Below, one piece after another: positions 50,173 through 58,427 of a stretch of DNA of 64,000 bases. A program made the position numbers and the translations under genes. Under the pieces are notes generated by a model. The model was not told where the DNA came from, ran no database searches, and saw only the letters and a list, made by a program, of their open reading frames with translations. Source of the DNA: Modestobacter sp. VKM Ac-2977 (GTDB taxonomy: Bacteria > Actinomycetota > Actinomycetes > Mycobacteriales > Geodermatophilaceae). The stretch is from contig NZ_JAPVBQ010000002.1 in the NCBI RefSeq assembly GCF_026968045.1, positions 174,933 to 238,932 on the forward strand, read 5' to 3'. Each line of letters starts with the position of its first letter. Within the stretch, counting starts at the first letter, position 1.

Positions 50173-51138
50173 GTGATCCAGGTGCGCGGGCTGACCAAGG
50201 AGTACGGCACCACGTCCAGGCTGCGTGGGCCCGGCACCGTCCGGGCCGTCGACGACCTGACCTTCGACGTCCAGCCGGGCAAGGTGACCGGCTTCCTCGG
50301 TCCGAACGGCGCGGGCAAGTCGACCACGATGCGCATGGTCCTCGGCCTCGACCGGCCCACCGCCGGCTCCGCGCTGGTGGCCGGCCGGCCCTTCGCCACG
50401 CTGGCCGAGCCGCTCCGGACGGCCGGTGCCCTGCTCGACGCGGGCGCCGTCCACCCCGGGCGCAGCGGCCGCGACCACCTGCGGGTCGCCGCCCGCACGC
50501 ACGGCATCCCGCTGCGCCGGGTGGACGACGTCGTCGACCAGGTCGGGCTCGGCCCCGCGGCCCGTCGGCGGGTGCGTGGCTACTCCCTGGGCATGCGCCA
50601 GCGGCTCGGCATCGCGACCGCGCTGCTCGGTGACCCCGCCGTCCTGCTGTTCGACGAGCCGATGAACGGCCTGGACCTGGACGGCGTCCGGTGGATCCGC
50701 CGGCTGGTGCGCGAGCTGGCCGACGAGGGGCGGACGGTGCTGCTGTCCAGCCACCTGATGAGCGAGATGGAGCAGACCGCCGACCACCTGGTGATCATCG
50801 GCCGCGGCCGGCTGATCGCCGACGCGTCGATGCAGGAGGTCATGCGCGGCCAGGGTGCGCAGCGGTCGGTCCGGGTGCGGACCCCCTCGCCCGACGCCCT
50901 GGTCGGCGCCCTGCGCCGCCGACGGCTGCAGGTGCACCCCACCGAGGACGGCGACCTGCTGGTCGAGGGCGCGACGGCGGAGACCGTCGGCGACGTCGCG
51001 CTGGAGACCGGTGTCGCGGTGCACCGGCTGGCCGAGGAGCACTCCTCGCTGGAGCAGGTCTACCTCGACCTCACCGGCGACAGCGTCCAGTACCGGGTCG
51101 CCGTCGCACCCGAGCCGGCCGGACTGGTGCAGCGATGA
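50173..51138 (+). CDS. ABC transporter ATPase (export type)
   Basis: 321 residues from GTG 50173; GTG 50134 is an in-frame alternative. Walker A is GPNGAGKST, Walker B VLLFDEPMNGLD, signature YSLGMRQR (LSGGQ variant) and the switch SSHLMSEME. The C-terminal 90 residues are the DUF4162-like regulatory part of drug or lantibiotic exporters. It is coupled to the permease by ATGA. It is next to and divergent from a two-component system, a usual arrangement for antibiotic-responsive exporters. Confidence 0.92.
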   Translation: MIQVRGLTKEYGTTSRLRGPGTVRAVDDLTFDVQPGKVTGFLGPNGAGKSTTMRMVLGLDRPTAGSALVAGRPFATLAEPLRTAGALLDAGAVHPGRSGRDHLRVAARTHGIPLRRVDDVVDQVGLGPAARRRVRGYSLGMRQRLGIATALLGDPAVLLFDEPMNGLDLDGVRWIRRLVRELADEGRTVLLSSHLMSEMEQTADHLVIIGRGRLIADASMQEVMRGQGAQRSVRVRTPSPDALVGALRRRRLQVHPTEDGDLLVEGATAETVGDVALETGVAVHRLAEEHSSLEQVYLDLTGDSVQYRVAVAPEPAGLVQR

Positions 51139-51920
51139 GCGCGGCGGAGGTCGCCACCCCGACGACCGGGACGGCGACCGTCTTCCGGCGCGCCGCCGGC
51201 GCCGAGTGGCTGCGACTGCGCACGGTGCGGACGACGTGGTGGTGCCTGCTGGCTGCTGCGGTGACCATCGTGGGCATCGGCGCCACCGCGGCCTTCGACG
51301 AGGCGACCGGACCGGCCGACCCGTTGACCGGCCTGCCGGCGACGTTCGCCGGTGAGTTCGGCGTCCTGCTGGGCCAGTTCGCGCTGCTGGTGCTGGCCCT
51401 GCTCGCGGTCACCCCGGAGTACGCCACCGGGTCGATCGGCCCGACGCTGCAGTGGACGCCGCGCCGCGGCGTGCTGCTGGCCGCGCGGGTCACCGTGCCG
51501 GTCGTCGTCGCCACCGTGGCCGGGGTGCTGCTCGCGCTGGTCGCGGACGTGGCCGCCTGGCTCATCGCGCCCGACCTGACCCTGACCCTGGCCGACCTGG
51601 CCGACAGCCTCGGCCGGGTCGCCGCGGTACTGGCCGCCGGGAGCGTGCTGGCCGTCGGCGTCGGCCTGCTGCTGCGCAGCACCGCCGGGGCACTGGCCAC
51701 GGTCTTCCTGCTCCAGCTGGTGCTGCCCGCCCTGCTGCCCGGGTTCGGCGTCGAGTGGATGGCCGACCTCGGGGAGCTGCTGCCGGGCACCGGTGCCGTC
51801 TGGTTGCTGCTCGGCGAGCCGGACATGACGGCAGCCGCGGCGGCGACGCTGCTGGTCGGCTGGTCCGGGGCGGCGCTCGCCGCCGGCGGCTGGTCACTGC
51901 TGCGCCGGGACGCCTCGTAG
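51135..51920 (+). CDS. ABC transporter permease
   Basis: 261 residues from ATG 51135. There are six hydrophobic helices. EWLRLRTVRTTWWCLLAAA at the start and EYATGSIGPTLQWTPRRG in the first cytoplasmic loop are typical of ABC-2 permeases. It pairs with the preceding ATPase to export an unknown, probably antibiotic-like or lipid, substrate. Confidence 0.9.
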   Translation: MSAAEVATPTTGTATVFRRAAGAEWLRLRTVRTTWWCLLAAAVTIVGIGATAAFDEATGPADPLTGLPATFAGEFGVLLGQFALLVLALLAVTPEYATGSIGPTLQWTPRRGVLLAARVTVPVVVATVAGVLLALVADVAAWLIAPDLTLTLADLADSLGRVAAVLAAGSVLAVGVGLLLRSTAGALATVFLLQLVLPALLPGFGVEWMADLGELLPGTGAVWLLLGEPDMTAAAAATLLVGWSGAALAAGGWSLLRRDAS

Positions 51921-51943
51921 CCCGTGCGGTCCCGGCTACGACA

Positions 51944-51978
51944 CGGGCGGCGGCCAGGGCTCACCCGGCCGCCGCCCG
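51944..51978. terminator. Bidirectional terminator hairpin
   Basis: CGGGCGGCGGCC (51944-51955) pairs perfectly with 51967-51978. It lies between the ABC permease stop and the convergent gene ending at 51990. Confidence 0.8.
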
Positions 51979-51989
51979 CGAGTCGTGCC

Positions 51990-52508
51990 TCAGACCGAGG
52001 TGGCCAGGCTGCGCACGCTGCTGGTCGTCGTGAGGGCGAGCCGGCGGCTGATCCGCAGCCCCTGGTCGGCCAGGGCGAACGTCGCCTCGATGACGTCCTC
52101 GGGCCGTACCAGCGCCGCCGGCACGATGCCGCGGACGATGGTCGTGATGCTCTGGACGACCCCGGCGACGGCGTCCTCGCCACTGGCGGCGGCCTCCTGC
52201 AGCTGCCGCCGGGCGCGCTCCTGCTCCTGGTCGCGCAGCTCGGCGAGCAGGCCGGCGCGGGCCTGCTCGAGCACACGCTCCACCTGCGGGCGCTCCGCCG
52301 TGCCGTCGGGCCCGGACGCCACCAGCTCGCCCGCGACCAGCCGCCGGGCACGCTGCGCCACGTCCTCCTGGGTCCGGGCCAGCTCCCGGAGCTCGACGTC
52401 GGAGCCGGTGGACGCCTCCGGGGCGACCCGCTCCTCGGCCGCGGGTGCAGCGCTGGACTGGTCCTTGGTCGCCTGGCTGGACTTCGTCGTGCTCGTCGGT
52501 CCGGTCAT
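51990..52508 (-). CDS. Helical protein of unknown function downstream of blh
   Basis: 172 residues from ATG 52508 with AGGAG upstream. A Ser/Thr/Ala-rich disordered N-terminus (1-45) is followed by long charged helices (VELRELARTQEDVAQRARRL, LLAELRDQEQERARRQLQEA) that may form a coiled coil. A more hydrophobic C-terminal part (VVQSITTIVRGIVPAALV) ends it. The pattern resembles phasin-like proteins but no family is assigned. It follows the rhodopsin and blh genes on the same strand after 149 bases, so co-expression is possible. Confidence 0.75.
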   Translation of the reverse strand: MTGPTSTTKSSQATKDQSSAAPAAEERVAPEASTGSDVELRELARTQEDVAQRARRLVAGELVASGPDGTAERPQVERVLEQARAGLLAELRDQEQERARRQLQEAAASGEDAVAGVVQSITTIVRGIVPAALVRPEDVIEATFALADQGLRISRRLALTTTSSVRSLATSV

Positions 52509-52657
52509 GAGGTGCTCCTCCTGTGCTCGGTCCATCGGGACCCCCAGGCTCGGCTCGGCAGGTGAACGTCCGGGGGGCCGTGTACGGACAACCGGCGAGT
52601 CCGCTCCGAACTCGGGCGCAGCCCAGGCGTGTCGTCCGGTGTGTCGACGGCCGGCGC

Positions 52658-53647
52658 TCAGCCGGCCGACGGGGCCACCCGCTCGGGCTGGTGCCGGAGC
52701 CCGGCCGCCGTCCGCCGGTCGAGCAGCGCCACCACCGCCATGTGCGGGACGGTGAGGCCGAGGAGGACGGCCAGCGCGCCGGCCGTCCAGTCGGGTCGTT
52801 GCGCACTGAGGACGAGGAGTGCGATGCCGGCGAGGGCCACCCCGGTGGGGACTGCGGCCGCTGTGGCGTAGCGGAGCAGCGGGGCGCCGAGCCGGCCGGC
52901 CGCCAGGTCCTCGCCGTTGCGGGGGTCGAGCACGAGCAGGCGCCCGATGTGGCGGACGGCGTGCCAGCCACCGAAGTACGCCCCGAACGCCGCCGCCGGC
53001 GGAGCGAGGGTGAACAGCGCCGCCAGCAGGCCGGCCTCGGCCGCCCATCCGGGCCGGCCGCGGGCCAGCGCACCGAGCACGGTGCCGAGAAGGGCCACGC
53101 CGACGACGGCGAGCGCAGCCTGCCGGACGCCGGGTGCCAGCACCCCCGGCAGCTCCGGGGACAGCGCTGCCAGCACCCGGTCGGCCTCCTCGGGCCACCG
53201 GGCGAGCGGGACGGCGATGGGCACCCCGCCCAGGCCCACGACGGGCGCGACGTCCCGCAGCGCGGGCCGCCACGGGGTCCCCGACCGCTCGGCGTCGAAC
53301 GCCACCTCACCCATGCCGAAGTGCACCGCGGAGACGGCGAACAACAGCAGCAGGCTCACCACCGGGGCCACCAGCAGGGCGCCCAGTGCGGCCAGCGCGG
53401 TGACGGCGTAGCCGACCAGGACGCCCGGGCGCAGCATCCGCCCCGGTCGCCCGGCGACCCAGTCCGGGACCAGGTGGTCGACCGCACCGTGCGGCAACCC
53501 GACCAGCACCCCGGCGGCCAGGACGCCCACCCCCCACGCCGAGAGCTGGTCGGGCAGCAGCACGGCCGCCCCGACGACCGCGCCGACGACCCCGGCCGAC
53601 AGCCGGGTCGTCAGCGCGGTCACCCGCAGCGGCGCCTCTGCCGTCAC
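52658..53647 (-). CDS. blh: Brp/Blh family beta-carotene 15,15'-dioxygenase
   Basis: 329 residues from GTG 53647, 16 bases after the rhodopsin stop; ATG 53704 would overlap that gene. About ten membrane helices. The conserved iron-ligand region has GLPHGAVDHLV (His53, His58), SAVHFGMGE (His109), YFGGWHAVRHIGRL and TVPHMAVVALLD. It cleaves beta-carotene to two retinals. Its position directly behind the rhodopsin gene shows that the operon makes both opsin and chromophore. Confidence 0.93.
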   Translation of the reverse strand: MTAEAPLRVTALTTRLSAGVVGAVVGAAVLLPDQLSAWGVGVLAAGVLVGLPHGAVDHLVPDWVAGRPGRMLRPGVLVGYAVTALAALGALLVAPVVSLLLLFAVSAVHFGMGEVAFDAERSGTPWRPALRDVAPVVGLGGVPIAVPLARWPEEADRVLAALSPELPGVLAPGVRQAALAVVGVALLGTVLGALARGRPGWAAEAGLLAALFTLAPPAAAFGAYFGGWHAVRHIGRLLVLDPRNGEDLAAGRLGAPLLRYATAAAVPTGVALAGIALLVLSAQRPDWTAGALAVLLGLTVPHMAVVALLDRRTAAGLRHQPERVAPSAG

Positions 53648-53663
53648 GATGCGATCCGGGAGG

Positions 53664-54503
53664 TCAGGCGGCCCGGCCGGGCGCGGCCACCTCGGTGATG
53701 CCACCGCGGGGCAGGGTGACGTCAGCCGCGACGGCCGCGTCGTGGCCCTCGTGCTTGCTCACCTTCTGGGCGATGATCGCCAGCAGGATGCCGTAGACGA
53801 CCTTGGAGGTGACGTCGGCGACGGTGTAGGTGATCTGCCGGGCGACCACGCCGTCGGCGGAGTCCCAGATCGCCGGCATCAGGTAGGCGCCGGGGTAGAG
53901 CATCCAGGAGACCAGCAGCAGCCACCACACGGCCTTGACCAGCGGGCGGACCTCCGCGGGCAGCCGGCCGACGTTGCCGTACACGGTGCGGTACACCAGC
54001 GCCAGGATCACCAGGAAGAACACCGTGCTGATCGATCCCCAGATCCAGAACGGCGCGCTGCGCTCGACCTCGTAGAACTGGCCGGCGTAGCCGGTGTAGA
54101 TCATCCCCAGCCCGGCGACGGTGAAGACGATCCAGCCACGGCGGAACGCGGCGCCGGTCACCCCCAGGACGATCAGCATCTGGAGCAGCAGCACCGGGAC
54201 GTCGATCGTCCAGTTCATGTACCGGTAGCCGTTGGAGAACAGCGTGCCGGTCGGGCTGAACGCCTCGCCGTCCCAGCTGAAGGCGCTGTCCCACTTCTGG
54301 GAGGTGACCAGCAGCTCCAGGAACGCCGACAGCATCACGACCGCGGACAAGGTGGAGGACAGCTGGTACCGGGGCAGCGAGTTCTTGCTGGTCAGCAGGA
54401 AGTAGACCAAGCCCGCCGCCATCGCGGCGTAGCCGAGGGTGAAGACGTGGGACACGATGGTGAACTGGAAGAAGTCGTAGCTGAAGGTGTTCTCGACGTT
54501 CAC
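53664..54503 (-). CDS. Microbial rhodopsin with NDQ motif, predicted light-driven sodium pump (KR2-like)
   Basis: 279 residues from GTG 54503 (AGGAG five bases upstream). Seven helices. Helix C reads YRYMNWTIDVPVLLLQMLIV, giving Arg94, Asn97, Asp101 and Gln108, the N-D-Q set of KR2-type sodium pumps (Asn112, Asp116, Gln123 there). Helix G reads YTVADVTSKVVYG, with retinal Lys234 and Asp230 in the KR2 spacing. Proton pumps would have D-T-E or D-T-D. It exports sodium in the light in characterised homologues. It is downstream of a two-component system and followed by blh. Confidence 0.93.
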   Translation of the reverse strand: MNVENTFSYDFFQFTIVSHVFTLGYAAMAAGLVYFLLTSKNSLPRYQLSSTLSAVVMLSAFLELLVTSQKWDSAFSWDGEAFSPTGTLFSNGYRYMNWTIDVPVLLLQMLIVLGVTGAAFRRGWIVFTVAGLGMIYTGYAGQFYEVERSAPFWIWGSISTVFFLVILALVYRTVYGNVGRLPAEVRPLVKAVWWLLLVSWMLYPGAYLMPAIWDSADGVVARQITYTVADVTSKVVYGILLAIIAQKVSKHEGHDAAVAADVTLPRGGITEVAAPGRAA

Positions 54504-54582
54504 GTCGTCTCCTGATCCGGAAGGCGGTGTCGTCGCTCTTCCGTCGTCGGCGGCGCGGCGGATGCAGGCCGGCAGCCCAGCG

Positions 54583-54603
54583 CCGGGCGCCGAGCCCGCC
54601 CGG
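54583..54603 (-). terminator. Possible weak hairpin between response regulator and rhodopsin genes
   Basis: CCGGGCG (54583-54589) can pair with CGCCCGG (54597-54603). It lies in the 109-base gap after the response regulator and may reduce read-through into the rhodopsin gene. Confidence 0.3.
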
Positions 54604-54612
54604 CCCCGTGCG

Positions 54613-55245
54613 TCAGACGGGCAGGATGCCGCGCTCGTACGCGGCGGCGACGGCGGCTGCCCGGTCGGTCACGCCCAGCTTGGTGAACACGTGCACCAGG
54701 TGCGTCTTCACCGTGGCCTCGCTGACGAACAGGCTCGCGGCGATCGCCCGGTTGGGCGTGCCCTGGGCGACCAGCCGCAGGACCGCCACCTCCCGCTCGG
54801 TCAGTTCCGTCCCGGACGTGCCGCGCATCCGGGTGACCACCTGCGTGGCCACCGCCGGGGACAGCACCGACTCCCCGTCGGCCGCGGCGTGGACGGCGGC
54901 GACCAGCTGGTCGCGGGGGGCGTCCTTGAGCACGTAGCCGGTGGCCCCGGCCTCGAGCGCCGCGCGCACGTCCCGGGCGGTGGCGAAGGTGGAGAGGACC
55001 AGCACCCGCACCGGGTCCTCGCGCAGCGCGACGATCGCGTCCAGCCCGTCACCCCGGGGCATCCGCAGGTCCAGCAGCAGGACGTCCGGCCGGAGGGCAC
55101 GCACCAGGGCGACCGCCGCCACCCCGTCCCCGACCTCGCCGACCACCTCGACGTCCGGCACCGCGGCGAGCATGCCGCGCAGGCCGTCGCGCACCACCGG
55201 GTGGTCGTCGGCCAGCACCACCCGGACGGTGCGCCGCTCAGCCAC
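54613..55245 (-). CDS. NarL/LuxR-type response regulator next to the rhodopsin operon
   Basis: 210 residues from GTG 55245, overlapping the kinase end by 8 bases. Receiver: VRVVLADDHPVVRDGLRGML, Asp in DVLLLDLRMPRGDG, VLVLSTFATARD. HTH: LTEREVAVLRLVAQGTPNRAIA and SEATVKTHLVHVFTKL. It is the partner of the kinase upstream. It could regulate the ABC exporter before it or the rhodopsin gene after it. Confidence 0.94.
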   Translation of the reverse strand: MAERRTVRVVLADDHPVVRDGLRGMLAAVPDVEVVGEVGDGVAAVALVRALRPDVLLLDLRMPRGDGLDAIVALREDPVRVLVLSTFATARDVRAALEAGATGYVLKDAPRDQLVAAVHAAADGESVLSPAVATQVVTRMRGTSGTELTEREVAVLRLVAQGTPNRAIAASLFVSEATVKTHLVHVFTKLGVTDRAAAVAAAYERGILPV

Positions 55246-56497
55246 GGGCCACCGGCAGTCGCAGCGAGACCGCCGTCCCACCACCCGGCTCGGACTCCAC
55301 CAGCACCTCGCCGCCGACCCGCTCGGCTCGCTGCCGCATGCCGCGCAGGCCGAACCGGGCCCCCGCCGTCCCCGCGCCGACGGACCCGGTCGCCGGGAAG
55401 CCCACCCCGTCGTCCCGGACGTCCAGGAGGACCTCATCGTCGAGGAAGGACAGCGTGACCCCGACGCGGGAGGCCCGGGCGTGCCGGGTGACGTTCGCCA
55501 GCGACTCCCCCGCCACCCGCAGCAGGACGGCCTCGGCGTCGTCGGGCAGGGGCCGGGCGGCGCCGGTGACGACCAGCTCGGCGCGCGCGCCGGTGCGGGT
55601 CACCCAGTCCCGCACCAGCCGGTCCAGCGCGGCCGGCGCGTCGGCGTCATCCAGCTGGGACGGCAACAGCCCCTCCACGGACCGCCGGGCCTCCACCAGG
55701 GCGGCGCGGGCGAGCTCGGTCGCCGCGTCCACCCGCTGCGCGACGGCTGCGGGGGCGGCGTCGCCGGTGACCGCCTGCAGCTGGGTGACCACCCCCACCA
55801 GGCTCTGCGCGATGGTGTCGTGGATCTCCAGGGCCAGCCGCTCCCGCTCCTCGTGCCGGCCCGCCTCCCGGGCGCGCTGCAGCAGCGCCGCGTGCAGGTC
55901 GGCGTTCTCGGCCAGCGCATCGGCCAGCCGGGCGTTGGTCCGCTCCAGCTCGTCGATGGTGGCGACCCGCGCCGCGGCGAGCGCGTGCTCGTCACGCTCC
56001 ATCCGGACGAAGAACAGCACGAGCCCCGCGTTGAGCGCGAACAGCCCCAGGAACGCTGCGGCCTGGGTCCGGTCGGCCGGTGGCAGGCCGCCGGACTGCG
56101 CACCGGCCAGGGTGAGCGCGGTGAGGAGCACCAGCGGGGTCACCAGCCGGCGCGGCGCGTGCTCGACCGTGTCGAAGTAGCCGACGAAGGCGAAGGCCCC
56201 GAAGAACGGGTTGATCAGGACCAGGACGAAGGCGGCGACGGTGCGAGCGGAGACGTAGACCGCACTGAGCCGGTCCGGGCCGCCCGGACGGCGGTCCCAC
56301 CGGCGGTCGACCACCCAGGCGTGCCCGGCCGCGATCGCGCCGACCAGCAGGGCCGCGGTCGTCCACGCTGCCGGCCCCCGGTCGAACAGGTGCATCGACG
56401 CGGCGGCGAGCGCGGTGGCCAGGGCGAGGACCAGGTAGGGGCCGCGCCGGAGCAGGAAGCGCCACCGCACCTCGACGGCGGCCGCCGGACCGGTCAC
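55238..56497 (-). CDS. Sensor histidine kinase (HisKA_3 type)
   Basis: 419 residues from GTG 56497. Five or six membrane helices (about 15-170) have little extracytoplasmic sequence. A coiled-coil linker (TIDELERTNARLADALAEN) follows. The phosphorylated His is in ERERLALEIHDTIAQSLVGVV. The ATPase domain has NVTRHA, DDGVGF and RFGLRGMRQRAERVGG. The 7TM-like sensor half has no recognised ligand domain. It lies just downstream of an ABC exporter, a common module. Confidence 0.92.
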   Translation of the reverse strand: MTGPAAAVEVRWRFLLRRGPYLVLALATALAAASMHLFDRGPAAWTTAALLVGAIAAGHAWVVDRRWDRRPGGPDRLSAVYVSARTVAAFVLVLINPFFGAFAFVGYFDTVEHAPRRLVTPLVLLTALTLAGAQSGGLPPADRTQAAAFLGLFALNAGLVLFFVRMERDEHALAAARVATIDELERTNARLADALAENADLHAALLQRAREAGRHEERERLALEIHDTIAQSLVGVVTQLQAVTGDAAPAAVAQRVDAATELARAALVEARRSVEGLLPSQLDDADAPAALDRLVRDWVTRTGARAELVVTGAARPLPDDAEAVLLRVAGESLANVTRHARASRVGVTLSFLDDEVLLDVRDDGVGFPATGSVGAGTAGARFGLRGMRQRAERVGGEVLVESEPGGGTAVSLRLPVARG

Positions 56498-56545
56498 CGG
56501 CCCCTCCCCTCCACGGAGCTACTGCCAGAGCTCACTGCCCAGACC

Positions 56546-57319
56546 TCACTGCCAGCGGAAGCATCGCACCGCCAGGACCGACAGCACGACGGCCCAGCCG
56601 GCGACGACCAGCACCTGCAGCAGGGTCGGCAGCTCTCCGGCCTGGGCCCGGTCCAACGCCAGCGCTGCGGCACCGGTCGGCGTCGCGGCCACGACGTCGC
56701 GGACCAGCCCGCTCATCGCGCTCACCGGGTACCAGACACCGGCGGTGAACATGAGCGGGAAGAAGACGACGGTGCCCACGGTGGAGGCGGCCCGGGAGGA
56801 GGGCGCCGTCCCGGACACCAGCGCCCCGATGCCGAGGACGGCGACCAGGGCGAGCAGGTAGGCCAGCGCCCAGGCCGGCAGGGCGGCGGGCAGCGGGACG
56901 CCGAACGCCAGCCGGCCGACGGCGAGCACGAGGACCACCGACACCAGCACCGCGGCCGCGTGCAGGGCGACCTGCGCACCGAGCACGTGCGCGGCCCGGG
57001 CCGGGGTGGTGGCGATCCGGCGCAGCACCTGGCGTTCCCGGTAGGCGCTGATCACCGCCGGCATCGCCGTGACCCCGGCCATGATCGCGGCCAGCAGGCA
57101 GGACACCGGCACGTAGGCGGCCACGAAGCTGACCCCGCCGAACTCCGCGGACGGCTCGTCGAACCCCGGGACGAGGCCGAGCACGACCAGCAGCAGGGTG
57201 GGGAACAGCAGGATCCAGAACAGCGAGCCGGGCTCGCGCAGGAACAGCCGGGCCTCGGTGGCCAGGACGGCCCGGCCCGGGCGGGCCCGACGGCTGCTGG
57301 TGGTCCGGGTGGCGGTCAC
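56546..57319 (-). CDS. ABC-2 type transporter permease
   Basis: 257 residues from GTG 57319, overlapping the ATPase stop (GTGA). LATEARLFLREPGSLFWILLFPTLLLVVLG opens the protein. Six helices follow, with VISAYRERQVLRRIATTPARAAHVLGAQV in the cytoplasmic loop and SAMSGLVRDVVAATPTGAAALAL near the end. These are typical of ABC-2 drug-export permeases. It works with the preceding ATPase. Confidence 0.92.
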   Translation of the reverse strand: MTATRTTSSRRARPGRAVLATEARLFLREPGSLFWILLFPTLLLVVLGLVPGFDEPSAEFGGVSFVAAYVPVSCLLAAIMAGVTAMPAVISAYRERQVLRRIATTPARAAHVLGAQVALHAAAVLVSVVLVLAVGRLAFGVPLPAALPAWALAYLLALVAVLGIGALVSGTAPSSRAASTVGTVVFFPLMFTAGVWYPVSAMSGLVRDVVAATPTGAAALALDRAQAGELPTLLQVLVVAGWAVVLSVLAVRCFRWQ

Positions 57320-58275
57320 GCGGACTCCTGCAGGGTGGGCGCGGCATCTCGGCGGGGCAGGGCGGGGGCGACATCGGGACGGCGGACGAGGTCGAGGTAG
57401 GCGTCGTCGAGGGTGGTGGCGGAGACCCGCAGGCCGACCGGCTCCACACCGCGGGCCTGCAGTGCGTGGAGCACCGCGAGGACGCCGTCGTCGGTGCCGA
57501 CGACCTCGAGCCGGTCACCGCGCCGTTCGACCCCACCGACGCCGGGCAACCCGGACAGCGCCGCCGCGGGGAGGACGTCGGCGGGAGCGGTGAAGGACAT
57601 GAGCGTCGAGTTCGCCGAGCGGGCGACCACCTGCTCGGGCGTCCCCTCGGCGACGACGCGGCCGGCGGCCATGACGGCGATCCGGTCGCAGAGCTGCTGG
57701 GCCTCCTCCATCAGGTGGGTGACCAGCACGACGGTGGTGCCGCCGTCGCGGACCTCGCGCACCAGCTGCCAGGTGTCCCGGCGGGCCTCCGGGTCCAGCC
57801 CGGTGGTCAGCTCGTCGAGCAGCACCACCCGGGGCCGGCCGACGAGGGCGGTGGCGATCGCCAGGCGCTGCTGCTGGCCACCGGAGAGGTGGGCGTACCG
57901 GGTGTCCGCGACCTGCCGCAGGCCGAGGCGCTCGAGGAGCTCGCCCGGATCAGCGGGGTCGTCGTGGAAGGCGGCCACCATGGCCACCGCCTCACCGGCG
58001 GTGAGCTTGGCCTGCAGCCCGGAGCTCTGCAGCTGCACGCCCAGCACGCGGGTGACGGCGCGACGGTCCTGCCAGGGCACGTGCCCGGCCACGCGGACCG
58101 TGCCGTGGTCGGGACGGGTGAGCCCGGCCATGCACTCGACCGTCGTCGTCTTGCCGGCGCCGTTGGGCCCGAGCACGCCGACGATCTCGCCGTCGTGCAC
58201 GTCGAGGTCCACCTGCTCGACGGCCACGGCGGAGCGGTACGTCTTGCGGAGGTCGCGGACCTCGATCAGTGGCAT
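57316..58275 (-). CDS. ABC transporter ATPase (drug/antibiotic export type)
   Basis: 319 residues from ATG 58275. PLIEVRDLRKTYRSAVAV, Walker A GPNGAGKTTT, signature LSGGQQQRLAIA, Walker B VVLLDELTTGLDPEARRD (Glu followed by Leu instead of Pro) and VTHLMEEAQQLCD. The C-terminal DUF4162 region has VLHALQARGVEPVGLRVSATTLDDAYL. It heads an ABC-kinase-regulator unit that leads into the rhodopsin genes. Confidence 0.94.
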   Translation of the reverse strand: MPLIEVRDLRKTYRSAVAVEQVDLDVHDGEIVGVLGPNGAGKTTTVECMAGLTRPDHGTVRVAGHVPWQDRRAVTRVLGVQLQSSGLQAKLTAGEAVAMVAAFHDDPADPGELLERLGLRQVADTRYAHLSGGQQQRLAIATALVGRPRVVLLDELTTGLDPEARRDTWQLVREVRDGGTTVVLVTHLMEEAQQLCDRIAVMAAGRVVAEGTPEQVVARSANSTLMSFTAPADVLPAAALSGLPGVGGVERRGDRLEVVGTDDGVLAVLHALQARGVEPVGLRVSATTLDDAYLDLVRRPDVAPALPRRDAAPTLQESA

Positions 58276-58427
58276 GGCACGACACTGGCAACGGCGCCGC
58301 GCCGTGCCATCGACCGACCGGCTGGACCCACCTCCACCGATCGGCGCCGGTGGACGGTCCGGGAACCGGCGGGCGCCGTGGGGACGTTGTCCCGGGAGCC
58401 GGCACACCGCCCTGGACGAGGAGCGCC

